From Pseudomonas sp. Q11 (GTDB taxonomy: Bacteria > Pseudomonadota > Gammaproteobacteria > Pseudomonadales > Pseudomonadaceae), in contig NZ_JAKNQY010000006.1 in assembly GCF_024494355.1 (NCBI RefSeq), forward strand, positions 124,001-188,000: 64,000 nt of DNA, read 5' to 3'. The translations under genes and the position numbers were made by a program. Positions within the stretch are counted from its first letter, which is position 1; each line of letters begins with the position of its first letter. The notes below the pieces were generated by a model. That model was not told where the DNA came from and searched no databases. It saw nothing but the letters and a program-made list of their open reading frames with translations. Shown piece after piece: positions 27,271-35,568 of this stretch.

Positions 27271-28101
27271 TCAGTCGATCAATCCATGAGCGTCATAAAA
27301 CGGATACGGTCCGCGATACTCGCCAAACACGCCGTTATGGGTCACCAGTGCCTGCCCATGCCAGTGGTGCAGCAGATACCCGGGCGGTTCCAGATTGAAA
27401 TGCGCGGGAGCGGTTGGCTGTAGATCCAGGACGATTTGATGTGAGGTACCGGGGCACACGCAACTCAGGCTGCCGCCGAAACGCCGTTGCATCGGCCGAT
27501 GCAAATGTCCGCACAGCAAGCGCTCCACCTGCGGGTGTCGGGCAATGACCTGCTCCAGTGCCGCCGCGTTGATGAACGGTTCACGGTCCATATGGCCAAT
27601 CCCGCTTACAAACGGCGGGTGATGCAGAACCAATAGCGTCGGCGCATCGGGGCGACGCGCCAGTTGTTCATCGAGCCAGCGCAATTGGCTGTCCAGTAGC
27701 TGACCGCCATGGGCACCGGGAATGGTGGTGTCCAGACCGATAAGGCGTATCGGATGCTCCTCCACCACCCAGTCCAGGGGGGCGTCAGCCCGTATCGGCA
27801 GGTAGCGGTGGTCGGCAAATGCCGCCCGCAAATGCTCGCGATTGTCGTGGTTACCAGGCACCAGGTAGCAAGGCATGTGCAGGCGCGCCAGTTCAGGGTG
27901 CAGCGCGGCATATTCATCAGGGCGGCCGAAGTCCACCAGATCGCCACTGACCACCACGATGTCGGGACGCGGTACCTGGGTGTTCAAATGATCAACCGCA
28001 CGACGCAGCGCAGCGCGGGTATCGACAACGCCGTAAGTCAGTTTTTGCCCGGCTTTAAGGTGCAGATCACTGATCTGCGCGATGAGAAACGGATGATTCA
28101 A
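27271..28101 (-). CDS. Class III cyclic-nucleotide/phosphodiester phosphodiesterase (metallophosphoesterase)
   Basis: The protein has the full calcineurin-like metal set: AQISDLHL (D-x-H), VVSGDLVDFG (GD), LVPGNHDNRE (GNHD), LLVLHHPPF and LLCGHLHRP. Its organisation matches CpdA-type phosphodiesterases. I choose a TTG start (complement 28099-28101), 276 residues, because it follows AGAGGG by 8 bases and avoids overlap with the ABC gene. It is the last gene of a LacI/ABC importer operon, so it may hydrolyse an imported phosphodiester rather than cAMP. That link is inference from context. Confidence 0.82.
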   Translation of the reverse strand: MNHPFLIAQISDLHLKAGQKLTYGVVDTRAALRRAVDHLNTQVPRPDIVVVSGDLVDFGRPDEYAALHPELARLHMPCYLVPGNHDNREHLRAAFADHRYLPIRADAPLDWVVEEHPIRLIGLDTTIPGAHGGQLLDSQLRWLDEQLARRPDAPTLLVLHHPPFVSGIGHMDREPFINAAALEQVIARHPQVERLLCGHLHRPMQRRFGGSLSCVCPGTSHQIVLDLQPTAPAHFNLEPPGYLLHHWHGQALVTHNGVFGEYRGPYPFYDAHGLID

Positions 28102-28126
28102 AATAAGCCCTCTGCAAACACAAAGA

Positions 28127-29158
28127 TCACGATGACAGGGTGAACAACACTTGTGGCTCGACGGCCAGGGCAATCAGGGCACCGGGGGCGTGGATAGCGC
28201 TATCGGTGCTGTCCACCAGCAAAGGCTGAGCCGCGCCAACATCCACCAGCAGACGGCTTTGAGCCCCCTGGAAAAACTGGCCCACCAGACGCCCGTGCAG
28301 ATGCCCCTCGTTGTCCATCACCCGCAAATGCTCGGGGCGGCAATAGACAGTGGCGGGCAGATCGGCACCATTCCACGGCAACTCACCGCCACTGACCTTC
28401 AAGCCATGGAGCGTGTGCTCGATCACCGAAAAAGCATTGAGATTGCCGACAAAACGGGCGACGAAAGCGTTGGCAGGTTGCTGATAGATGTCCCGCGGGC
28501 TGGCCAGTTGCGCGACGCGGCCGTGCTCCATGACCAGGATGCGATCTCCCAGCGCCATGGCTTCGCCCTGATCGTGGGTGACGAACACAGCGGTAATGCC
28601 CAAGCCGCGTAGCAACTGGGCCAATTCGCTGCGCAGGCGTTCACGTAACTGCGCGTCCAGTGCCGCCAACGGTTCGTCGAGCAACAACACCCGGGGCCTG
28701 GGTGCCAGGGCGCGGGCGAGGGCGACTCGCTGGCGCTGACCGCCGGACAACTCGTGGATACTGCGCTTGCCGTGATCCTGCAAGCCGACAAGTTCCAGCA
28801 ATTCCAAACAGCGCTTGTTGCGCTCGGCGGGTGACACACCGCGAACTTTCAGGCCATAAACAATGTTGCCGGACACATCCAGATTGGGAAACAGCGCATA
28901 GTTCTGAAACACCATGCCCACGTCGCGACGTTCGATGGGGAGGCGGGTGACGTCACTGTCGCCAAAAAATACCTGGCCCACGTCCGGACGCTCGAGACCT
29001 GCGATCAGGCGCAGGGTGGTGGTTTTACCGCAACCGGACGGGCCGAGGATCGCCAGGGTTTCTCCAGCATCAATGGTCAGGTCCAGGTCATGTACGGCAA
29101 CGGTGCCGTCAGAGAACGCCTTGCGACAACCCTTCAGGCGAATGGTGGTTCCGCTCAT
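28127..29158 (-). CDS. ABC importer ATP-binding protein (PotA/FbpC-like)
   Basis: The 343-residue ATPase has Walker A (GPSGCGKTT), Q-loop (VFQNYALFP), signature (LSGGQRQRVALARAL), Walker B (VLLLDEPLAALD), the switch His in FVTHDQGEA, and a C-terminal TOBE-like domain from about residue 240. It energises the two-permease importer encoded upstream, with which it overlaps by 4 bases. The subgroup serves iron, polyamines, sulphate and phosphonates, so the sequence alone does not give the substrate. Confidence 0.93.
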   Translation of the reverse strand: MSGTTIRLKGCRKAFSDGTVAVHDLDLTIDAGETLAILGPSGCGKTTTLRLIAGLERPDVGQVFFGDSDVTRLPIERRDVGMVFQNYALFPNLDVSGNIVYGLKVRGVSPAERNKRCLELLELVGLQDHGKRSIHELSGGQRQRVALARALAPRPRVLLLDEPLAALDAQLRERLRSELAQLLRGLGITAVFVTHDQGEAMALGDRILVMEHGRVAQLASPRDIYQQPANAFVARFVGNLNAFSVIEHTLHGLKVSGGELPWNGADLPATVYCRPEHLRVMDNEGHLHGRLVGQFFQGAQSRLLVDVGAAQPLLVDSTDSAIHAPGALIALAVEPQVLFTLSS

Positions 29159-29949
29159 CGATTTTCTCCACGGGAAAGACGCGCGCTGATGGCCTGCAGC
29201 GCAACAAGCAGCGGCACAATCATCAGCAGGAATATAAGGGTGTAGGCGCTGGCGACTTCCAGCCTGGCCGAGGCATAGCTGTCGGCCAGGCCCACCGGCA
29301 AGGTTTTGGTCATCGGGGTGTGGAGCATCCAGGTCAGGTTGAACTCACCCAACGACAGGGTGACGACCATCAAGACCCCGGCGAGAATCCCTGCCCGACA
29401 GTTGGGCACCACCACGCTGAAGAAGCGCCGGATCGGCCCGGCGCCCAGGCTGGCGGCGGCTTCTTCCAGGACCGGCAGGTGCTGGCGTTGCATCACCGCC
29501 ATCACCGGTCGCACCAGAAATGGCAGGGTGAACAGCACATGGCCGACGAGAATGAATAACCAACTGCTGCGAAACCCGCCGAACTGACCATAGGTGAGCA
29601 GCAATGCCAAGGCACTGGCCAGACCGGGCATCGCTACCGGCAACACCATCAGTTCCTCGAACGCGCGGCTGAAGCGGTTGTTCATCCGTACCAGTGCGTA
29701 AGCCGCCGGCACACCCACCACACAGACACACAGCGCACAGGCGGCGGCCAGTTGCAGGGACAGCCAGACCGTCGGCGAATACGCCTGCCAGACTTGCAGC
29801 AGCCAGTCGAAGGTCAGGCCGCTGGACAGCCCCTGGAAGTAATTGCGCGTCAGCCCGGCCAGCAGCGACATCACCACGGGCACCAACATGAAAGCGCACA
29901 CCAGCAAGGTAAACATCAGTTGCCCGACAAACAGCGTTGAGCGTTTCAC
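29155..29949 (-). CDS. ABC importer permease, second subunit
   Basis: The 264-residue permease starts at a GTG (complement 29947-29949) overlapping the stop of the first permease gene (GTGA). About six helices are visible, with the EAA loop EEAAASLGAGPIRRFFSVVVPN that contacts the ATPase. It forms a heterodimer with the neighbouring permease. A longer open frame to 30153 is ignored because it would overlap the first permease gene by 200 bases. Confidence 0.9.
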   Translation of the reverse strand: MKRSTLFVGQLMFTLLVCAFMLVPVVMSLLAGLTRNYFQGLSSGLTFDWLLQVWQAYSPTVWLSLQLAAACALCVCVVGVPAAYALVRMNNRFSRAFEELMVLPVAMPGLASALALLLTYGQFGGFRSSWLFILVGHVLFTLPFLVRPVMAVMQRQHLPVLEEAAASLGAGPIRRFFSVVVPNCRAGILAGVLMVVTLSLGEFNLTWMLHTPMTKTLPVGLADSYASARLEVASAYTLIFLLMIVPLLVALQAISARLSRGENR

Positions 29950-30815
29950 AAGACCGTCCTCGAATCTTTGGCCAGCCGCCGGGCCAGCAACAGGACCGCC
30001 CAGGTCACCAGCCCCAACACCACCGACAGCGCAGCGGCCACGGCGAAATTGGCGTAGTTGGTAAACACGTTGTAGATCGCCACTGGCGTCACGTTGAGCC
30101 GGGTACCCAGGGTGAAGGCGGTACCGAACGCGCCCATGGAGGTGGCAAAGCAAATCGCCCCGCAGGAGACCAATGCCGGTGCCAGGCCGGGGACAATGAC
30201 ATCACAGAGCACACGCCAATGACTGGCCCCCAGTGAACGGGCGGCCTCTTCCAGGCTGCGATCCAGGCTTTCACAAGCAGCCATCACCGTAAGAATCACC
30301 CGCGGAATCGAGAAGTACAGGTAGCCGATGCACAAGCCCATCAACGAGTAGGCAAACACCCAGCGCTCACCCACCAGGCCGAGACCCAGGCTGGCGAACA
30401 AGCCTTGGCGGCCGGCCAGCAGGATCACCAGAAAACCAACGACCACCCCGGGAAATGCCAGCGGGAAGGTCAGCAACGCGACGAGTACCGAACGGCCGAA
30501 GAAACGCTGGCGACTGAGAAAAAAACCACTGAAGCCGCCCACCAACAGCGCTGCGAGGGTCGTTGCCAGTGCCAGCAGGCAGGTCTGCGCCAGACTGCCC
30601 AGGTATTGCGCGCTGCTCAGCACCTGCCAATAACCGCTGTCGCTGCCATCGCGACTTTGCCCACCGAGCAGGACCAGGTGCGCCAGCGGCAACAACCAGA
30701 AGGCCAACAGCACCGCCGCCGCTGGCGCAAGCGCCCAGGCAGCGGTCGGCCGCAAGCGCGGCACCATGGCCCAGCCCGACCGTACGTCCCGGGCTTTTAC
30801 TGCCGAGGCGGTCAC
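29946..30815 (-). CDS. ABC importer permease, first subunit
   Basis: The 289-residue permease begins at a GTG directly after the TAA of the binding-protein gene; an AGG site lies inside that gene. Six or so helices and the EAA loop EEAARSLGASHWRVLCDVIVP are seen. The N-terminal ~25 residues are basic and cytoplasmic. It pairs with the next permease in a PotBC/FbpB-like importer. Confidence 0.92.
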   Translation of the reverse strand: MTASAVKARDVRSGWAMVPRLRPTAAWALAPAAAVLLAFWLLPLAHLVLLGGQSRDGSDSGYWQVLSSAQYLGSLAQTCLLALATTLAALLVGGFSGFFLSRQRFFGRSVLVALLTFPLAFPGVVVGFLVILLAGRQGLFASLGLGLVGERWVFAYSLMGLCIGYLYFSIPRVILTVMAACESLDRSLEEAARSLGASHWRVLCDVIVPGLAPALVSCGAICFATSMGAFGTAFTLGTRLNVTPVAIYNVFTNYANFAVAAALSVVLGLVTWAVLLLARRLAKDSRTVL

Positions 30816-31820
30816 TTACTTGACCTCGCTCAGATAACGTGCGGAAAAGGCTTCCTGCGCCGCGGCCATCTGCTCGTAGTTGACCACGCCGGCCCGGGCG
30901 TAATCGCTGTCGGGCAGGAACTGCGCGGCGACGTCGGCAGGCATTTTCATCGCCCGCACCGGCCGCAGGTACGCCTTGGCCCAGAGCGCCTGGCCTTGCT
31001 CGGACAAAACGAAATCCAGGACCTTCTCGGCGTTGGCCCGATGGGGGGCGTTGTCAACGATGCTCATCACGTAAGGCACGCTGATGCTGCCTTCCTTGGG
31101 AATCACGAAGGCAACGTTGGCCTTGTCTTTGTAACGAGCCCGATAGGCGTTGAAGTCGTAGTCCACCAGAATCGGCAACTCCCCGGACAGCACCCGCGCA
31201 TAAGCCGTCTGCTTGGGCACGATCGGCGAGTTTTTCGCCAGCTTTTGGAAGTAGTCGATGGCTGGGGCGAAGTTATCCAGATTACCGCCCATGGCCTGGT
31301 TGATCGCTACCGCCGAGACGTAACCGACGAAAGCGCTGGACGGGTCAAGGTAGCCGACCATGCCTTTGTACTCAGGCTTGAGCAGGTCGGCCCAGCTTTG
31401 TGGCACGGGCAGGCCGCCCAGCGCATCGACGTTGACCATGATGCCCAGGGTGCCGGAGTGAATGGCAAACCAGTGCCCGTCGGGATCCTTCAAACCCGCC
31501 GGGATCTGCTCCCAGCCCTTGGGTTTATACGTGCCGACCACCCCGGCTTTTTGCGCCTGCAAACCGAACGTCACGCCGTAATACACCACATCCGCCACCG
31601 GCGCGGCCTTCTCGGCGACCAGTTGCGCCAATGACTGTCCGGAGTTCTTGTTGTCCAGCGGAACCTGCACGCCAGTGGTATCGGCAATCGCCTTGAGCTG
31701 CGTGCCCCAGTCAGCCCATTCTGGTGGACAGTTGTAGCAAATCGCCGTTTCGCCGGCCTGGGCCAGGCTGGCCGCGCCGCATAACAGCAGTGTCGCCAGG
31801 GTTTTACGCAAGTGGATCAT
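30816..31820 (-). CDS. Periplasmic substrate-binding protein of the ABC importer
   Basis: The 334-residue protein has a signal peptide (MIHLRKTLATLLLCGAASLA, cut near QAGE). The fold is that of family 1 solute-binding proteins of the iron/phosphonate/polyamine type (SGTLGIMVNVDALG; SWADLLKPEYKGMVGYLDPSSAF). A CYNC pair just after the signal could form a disulphide. AGGAGA precedes the ATG. The gene begins inside the last 17 bases of the LacI-type regulator gene, so regulator and importer share one transcript. Ligand unknown; the downstream phosphodiesterase hints at an organophosphate. Confidence 0.9.
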   Translation of the reverse strand: MIHLRKTLATLLLCGAASLAQAGETAICYNCPPEWADWGTQLKAIADTTGVQVPLDNKNSGQSLAQLVAEKAAPVADVVYYGVTFGLQAQKAGVVGTYKPKGWEQIPAGLKDPDGHWFAIHSGTLGIMVNVDALGGLPVPQSWADLLKPEYKGMVGYLDPSSAFVGYVSAVAINQAMGGNLDNFAPAIDYFQKLAKNSPIVPKQTAYARVLSGELPILVDYDFNAYRARYKDKANVAFVIPKEGSISVPYVMSIVDNAPHRANAEKVLDFVLSEQGQALWAKAYLRPVRAMKMPADVAAQFLPDSDYARAGVVNYEQMAAAQEAFSARYLSEVK

Positions 31821-32823
31821 CAAGCGTCTCCTCGTAGGGTTGAGTACTTTCGCCCGGCCGGATATGGCAGGGCAGACAATGGGAAACCGGGGTGGCGCCA
31901 GCGATCTGCGCCAACAATTGATCAATCACGGTGCAGGCCAGTGCCTCGATGGGCTGAACAACACTGCACAGCGTCGGGTGCATTTGGGTGCCAAGGGCGA
32001 TGCCGTCAAAGCCGATAACCGAGAGTTGCCGGGGCACTTGCCAGCCGTTGCGGCGCAGTTCGGCGATCAAGCTGATTGCCAGCAAATCGTTGGAACAGAG
32101 CAGCGCACTGAGCGCCTGGGGGCCATGCAATAACGGCTCGATGGCGGCGAAGTCAGCCTGGGTATGGGCGGGCATTTCAATCACCGGCAGGCTGGTGAGA
32201 CCGGCCCCACGCATTGCCTCGCAATAACCGGCATAACGCAGGCGAGCACGGTCCGATTGCAGGGCAGGGCCGGCGACCATGCCAATCCGCGTGTGCCCGG
32301 CCTCCAGCAGATAGCGGGTGGCGAGCGCCATGCCTGCGCGGTTGTCCACCGACACCGCGCTGTAATCCGGATTACCCGGCTGGTGATAAGCCAGCACAAA
32401 AGGCGTGTCCTCGCTGTCCAGGCTTTGCAGCACCCGGTTGCTCTCGGCGTCGGTTACCGTGAGGACCAGGCCATCGACGCGCTGGCGCAACAACTCCTCG
32501 ACGACCGCGCTTTCGCGCTCGCTGCTGTAATCGGTGGTTGCCAACAACAGGTTGTACCCATGCACGCGCGCAGCGCGCTCCATCGCCTGAAACTGCTCGG
32601 CGAACACCGGATTGAGCAGGTTAGGTACCACGACACCGATCAGCTTGGTCACTTGCAGGCGCAGTTGGCGACCAAGGCGGTTGGGCCGAAAACCCAGCTG
32701 GCGCGCCGCGGCGAAGACTTGTTCCCGGGTAGCCGGACGGACCACTTCAGGGGAGGCAAAGGCTCGCGCCGCGGTCGCCCGCGAAACCCCTGCCAGCCGT
32801 GCAACTTCTTTCAAATCAGTCAT
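31804..32823 (-). CDS. LacI family transcriptional regulator
   Basis: The 339-residue repressor starts MTDLKEVARLAGVSRATAAR, the LacI helix-turn-helix, followed by the hinge region FRPNRLGRQLR. A periplasmic-binding-like sensor domain follows (IGVVVPNLLNPVFAEQF; PVIEMPAHTQADF; SVIGFDGIALGTQMHP). It heads the operon for the ABC importer and probably represses it. A 14-bp palindrome lies 11 bases before its start. The start is the ATG complementing 32821-32823, not the far upstream extension of the frame. Confidence 0.92.
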   Translation of the reverse strand: MTDLKEVARLAGVSRATAARAFASPEVVRPATREQVFAAARQLGFRPNRLGRQLRLQVTKLIGVVVPNLLNPVFAEQFQAMERAARVHGYNLLLATTDYSSERESAVVEELLRQRVDGLVLTVTDAESNRVLQSLDSEDTPFVLAYHQPGNPDYSAVSVDNRAGMALATRYLLEAGHTRIGMVAGPALQSDRARLRYAGYCEAMRGAGLTSLPVIEMPAHTQADFAAIEPLLHGPQALSALLCSNDLLAISLIAELRRNGWQVPRQLSVIGFDGIALGTQMHPTLCSVVQPIEALACTVIDQLLAQIAGATPVSHCLPCHIRPGESTQPYEETLDDPLA

Positions 32824-32834
32824 TGTCACTCGCT

Positions 32835-32848
32835 TGAGATCGATCTCA
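32835..32848. promoter_or_regulatory. Candidate LacI-family operator
   Basis: TGAGATCGATCTCA is a perfect 14-bp palindrome with the central CG typical of LacI-family sites. It lies just upstream of the lacI-type gene that heads the importer operon, so it is the best candidate for autorepression and inducer-controlled import. Confidence 0.55.
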
Positions 32849-32973
32849 TTGGCGAGGACATTACTCAGGGTGTATGGCGTTTCGGCGACGCAGTGATGAC
32901 AATTTGATGTCAGCCACTGATGTCTATCGGTGAGGGCTATCCAGGACGCATGCTGGGCTAACGCGGATAAAAA

Positions 32974-33030
32974 TGTGGGAGCGGCTTGCTCGCGAAAGCG
33001 GTGTGACAGCCGACCTCTATGTGTCTGATA
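32974..33030. repeat. Partial REP-like element
   Basis: The region starts TGTGGGAGCGGCTTGCTCGC and continues with GTGTGACAGCC and a weak GTGTCTGATACACC dyad. This is the usual form of a Pseudomonas REP unit with its flanking part. It lies in the 272-bp region between the regulator gene and the end of catR, otherwise without features. Confidence 0.55.
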
Positions 33031-33095
33031 CACCGTATTCGCGCAGATTCAGCGCATGAGTCGCACCCAGACCATCAAGGCGACGACGAAGTGAC

Positions 33096-33962
33096 TCATC
33101 GCTTGGCGAGCAGCCCAAGGCATTGTTGCAATACTGGCGATACGTCTCCGGCGCGGTAGCTCACGACGATGGGTGAAGTGGCGCTGCTGTCCAGCAGCGA
33201 GGTGTAGCCAATGTCATCGCGGTGCAGTCTTTGCACCGAGGCGGGTACCAGGGTAATACCGATGCCTGCTGCCACAAGGCCGATGGCGGTCTGCAGCTCG
33301 TTCACCGTTTGCACCACCCGGATCCGCAAGCCCTGTGCGGCGAAGATGCCCAAGACGTGGTCGGCATAGCTCGGGCGCGGGGTGCCCGGGTAGAGGACAA
33401 AAGGTTCTGCTGCCAGTTGCTCCAGGGTGGCCGGTCCCGAGAGCAGCGGGTGACCTGCCGGCAGGGCTGCGACCAACGGGTCCTGGCGCAGAATTTCCTG
33501 GGTGATGGTGGGATCATCGAACAGCATCCTGCCAAAACCAATGTCGATGCGGCCACTTTTCAGCGCTTCGAGCTGCTGCAGGGTGATGAGTTCCGAGAGC
33601 CCCAATTCCACATCGCCGAGGTTACGCAACTGACGGATCAACTCAGGTAACGCGCCGTATAGCGTGGAAGGGGCAAAGCCAATACCCAGCCAGCGTTTCT
33701 GGCCTGCTGCGACGCGACGCGTATCGTCGCCAATGCGCACCAGCTGTTCCAGCAGTTGGCTGGAGTGCTCATGAAAGAACCGACCCGCTTCGGTCAACCT
33801 CAGCGGCCTGGAACGTTCAAGCAACGCCACCCCCAGTTCATTCTCCAGTTGCTGGATCTGGCGACTCAGCGGTGGCTGGGCAATGTTCAACTGCTCAGCG
33901 GCGCGAGTGAAATTCAGGGTTTGCGCCAGCACGCGGAAGTAACGCAAATGACGAAGTTCCAC
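33096..33962 (-). CDS. catR: LysR-type regulator CatR
   Basis: The 288-residue regulator starts (GTG) with ELRHLRYFRVLAQTLNFTRA and has the LysR helix-turn-helix (AAEQLNIAQPPLSRQIQQLE) and an effector domain. In Pseudomonas, CatR activates catBC in answer to cis,cis-muconate. Divergent placement against catB with a ~100-bp shared region supports the name over BenM or other paralogues. Activation of the downstream cat genes is known for the family; it was not shown here. Confidence 0.9.
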   Translation of the reverse strand: MELRHLRYFRVLAQTLNFTRAAEQLNIAQPPLSRQIQQLENELGVALLERSRPLRLTEAGRFFHEHSSQLLEQLVRIGDDTRRVAAGQKRWLGIGFAPSTLYGALPELIRQLRNLGDVELGLSELITLQQLEALKSGRIDIGFGRMLFDDPTITQEILRQDPLVAALPAGHPLLSGPATLEQLAAEPFVLYPGTPRPSYADHVLGIFAAQGLRIRVVQTVNELQTAIGLVAAGIGITLVPASVQRLHRDDIGYTSLLDSSATSPIVVSYRAGDVSPVLQQCLGLLAKR

Positions 33963-33963
33963 G

Positions 33964-34010
33964 ATACCTCCAAGGTATAAAGCGAGACTTAATCAATATT
34001 GGACGGTCTG
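33964..34010. promoter_or_regulatory. catR-catB control region
   Basis: ATACCTCCAAGGTAT (33964-33978) is an inverted repeat fitting ATAC-N7-GTAT, the pattern reported for BenM/CatM relatives. It overlaps the catR ribosome-binding site, so the match might be partly chance. A second partial dyad, AGAC at 33985-33988 with GTCT at 34006-34009, lies closer to catB. Either could bind CatR. Confidence 0.45.
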
Positions 34011-34064
34011 CTTCCCCAGCGTCAATCTTTGTCCAAGAACAAACACAACGCCGACGGAAAGATT

Positions 34065-35186
34065 ATGACTGCTGTCACCCTCGAACGCTTCGATACCCAA
34101 ATTGTTGACCTACCCACGATCAGGCCACACAAATTGGCCATGCATACCATGCATGGCCAGACGCTGGTCATTCTGCGGATCCAGTCCAGTGACGGCATCA
34201 TCGGCGTCGGCGAGGCCACGACCATCGGCGGCTTGGCGTACGCCGGGGAAAGCCCGGAAAGCATCAAGGTGAACCTCGACAAATGGTTCGCACCGCTGCT
34301 GATAGGGCAAGACGCGAGCAATCTCAACGCGGCCATGCAACGGGTTGACCGGGTCATTCGTGGCAACACGTTCGCGCGTTCAGCGGTGGAAACCGCGCTG
34401 CTCGACGCCCAAGGCAAGCGCCTTGGACTGCCGGTGGCGGAATTGCTCGGCGGACGTGTACGCGACGGTGTGGAAGTGGCCTGGACGCTGGCCAGCGGCG
34501 ACACCGGCCGAGACATCGAAGAGGCCGAACACATGCTCGATGTACGTCGTCACCGGCATTTCAAACTGAAGATCGGTGCCGCAGAGCCGGCTCACGACAT
34601 CGCCCATGTCGCGGCGATCAAGCGTGCCCTGGGTGACCGCGCCAGTGTGCGCGTCGACATCAACCAGGCATGGAGCGAAGCGCTGGCCATACGGGCCTGT
34701 CGACTGTTGGCCGATGCGGGTGTCGAGCTGATCGAACAACCCTTGTCCCGACACGACCGGCCGGGCATGGCCCGCCTCAGTGCCCACAGCCCGATCCCGC
34801 TGATGGCCGATGAGGCGATCGAGTCGGTGCAAGACAGCTTTGCCCTCGCGCAGATGGGCTCCGCTTCGATTTTTGCCCTGAAAATCGCCAAGACCGGCGG
34901 CCCCCGGGCAGTGTTGCGTACTGCTGCGATTGCCGAAGCCGCCGGTATCGGGCTGTACGGCGGTACGATGCTCGAAGGCAGCGTCGGCACGCTGGCGGCC
35001 GCTCATGCCTTTGCCACGCTGGACAAGCTGGAATGGCATACCGAGCTGTTCGGACCGCTGCTGTTGACCGAAGATATCCTGGTGGAACCGCCTGTCTATC
35101 GGGACTTTCAGCTCATGATCCCGCGCACGCCCGGTTTGGGCATCGAGCTGGATGAACAACGGCTTGCGCGTTTTGCGCGCCGCTGA
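34065..35186 (+). CDS. catB: Muconate cycloisomerase
   Basis: The 373-residue enolase-superfamily enzyme converts cis,cis-muconate to muconolactone in the catechol branch of the beta-ketoadipate pathway. The catalytic lysine motif is HFKLKIG. Metal ligands are in VDINQAW (Asp), LIEQPLS (Glu) and LMADEAI (Asp), and the opposite lysine is in FALKIAKTGG. The ATG at 34065 follows GGAAAG and matches the family start MTAVTLE. It is followed by catC after 29 bases and catA. Confidence 0.96.
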   Translation: MTAVTLERFDTQIVDLPTIRPHKLAMHTMHGQTLVILRIQSSDGIIGVGEATTIGGLAYAGESPESIKVNLDKWFAPLLIGQDASNLNAAMQRVDRVIRGNTFARSAVETALLDAQGKRLGLPVAELLGGRVRDGVEVAWTLASGDTGRDIEEAEHMLDVRRHRHFKLKIGAAEPAHDIAHVAAIKRALGDRASVRVDINQAWSEALAIRACRLLADAGVELIEQPLSRHDRPGMARLSAHSPIPLMADEAIESVQDSFALAQMGSASIFALKIAKTGGPRAVLRTAAIAEAAGIGLYGGTMLEGSVGTLAAAHAFATLDKLEWHTELFGPLLLTEDILVEPPVYRDFQLMIPRTPGLGIELDEQRLARFARR

Positions 35187-35215
35187 CCTGCCCAAGCCAA
35201 GAGGATACCCACGAG

Positions 35216-35506
35216 ATGCTTTTCCACGTACGCATGACCGTCAGGCTCCCAGCCGATATGCCGGCTGAAACAGCCGCTCAGCTCAAGGCCGACGAGAAAG
35301 AACTTGCGCAGCGCCTGCAACACGAAGGCACCTGGCGTCATCTGTGGCGCCTGGCCGGACTCTACGCCAACGTCAGTGTGTTTGATGTGCCGGATAACCA
35401 GGCGTTGCATGACACCCTGATGCAATTGCCGCTGTACCCCTACATGGAGATCGACGTGACACCGATGTGCCGACATCCATCTTCGATCCATGCCGACGAC
35501 CGCTGA
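35216..35506 (+). CDS. catC: Muconolactone Delta-isomerase
   Basis: The 96-residue enzyme has the standard length and starts MLFHVRMTVRLPADMP. It ends in the conserved LPLYPYMEIDVTPMCRHPSS segment. It moves the double bond of muconolactone to give beta-ketoadipate enol-lactone and assembles as a decamer in studied homologues. It sits between catB and catA on one transcript. Confidence 0.96.
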   Translation: MLFHVRMTVRLPADMPAETAAQLKADEKELAQRLQHEGTWRHLWRLAGLYANVSVFDVPDNQALHDTLMQLPLYPYMEIDVTPMCRHPSSIHADDR

Positions 35507-35568
35507 GTTCACCCGATTCGCAGCACTGACATCGACAAGAACAAATAATACTGATGAGGGCCAAAGCC

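Noticed and set aside
30405..31634. Open frame of 409 codons on the + strand
   Set aside because: Antisense to the ABC permease and binding-protein genes; composition is Gln/Arg/His rich, typical of a false frame.
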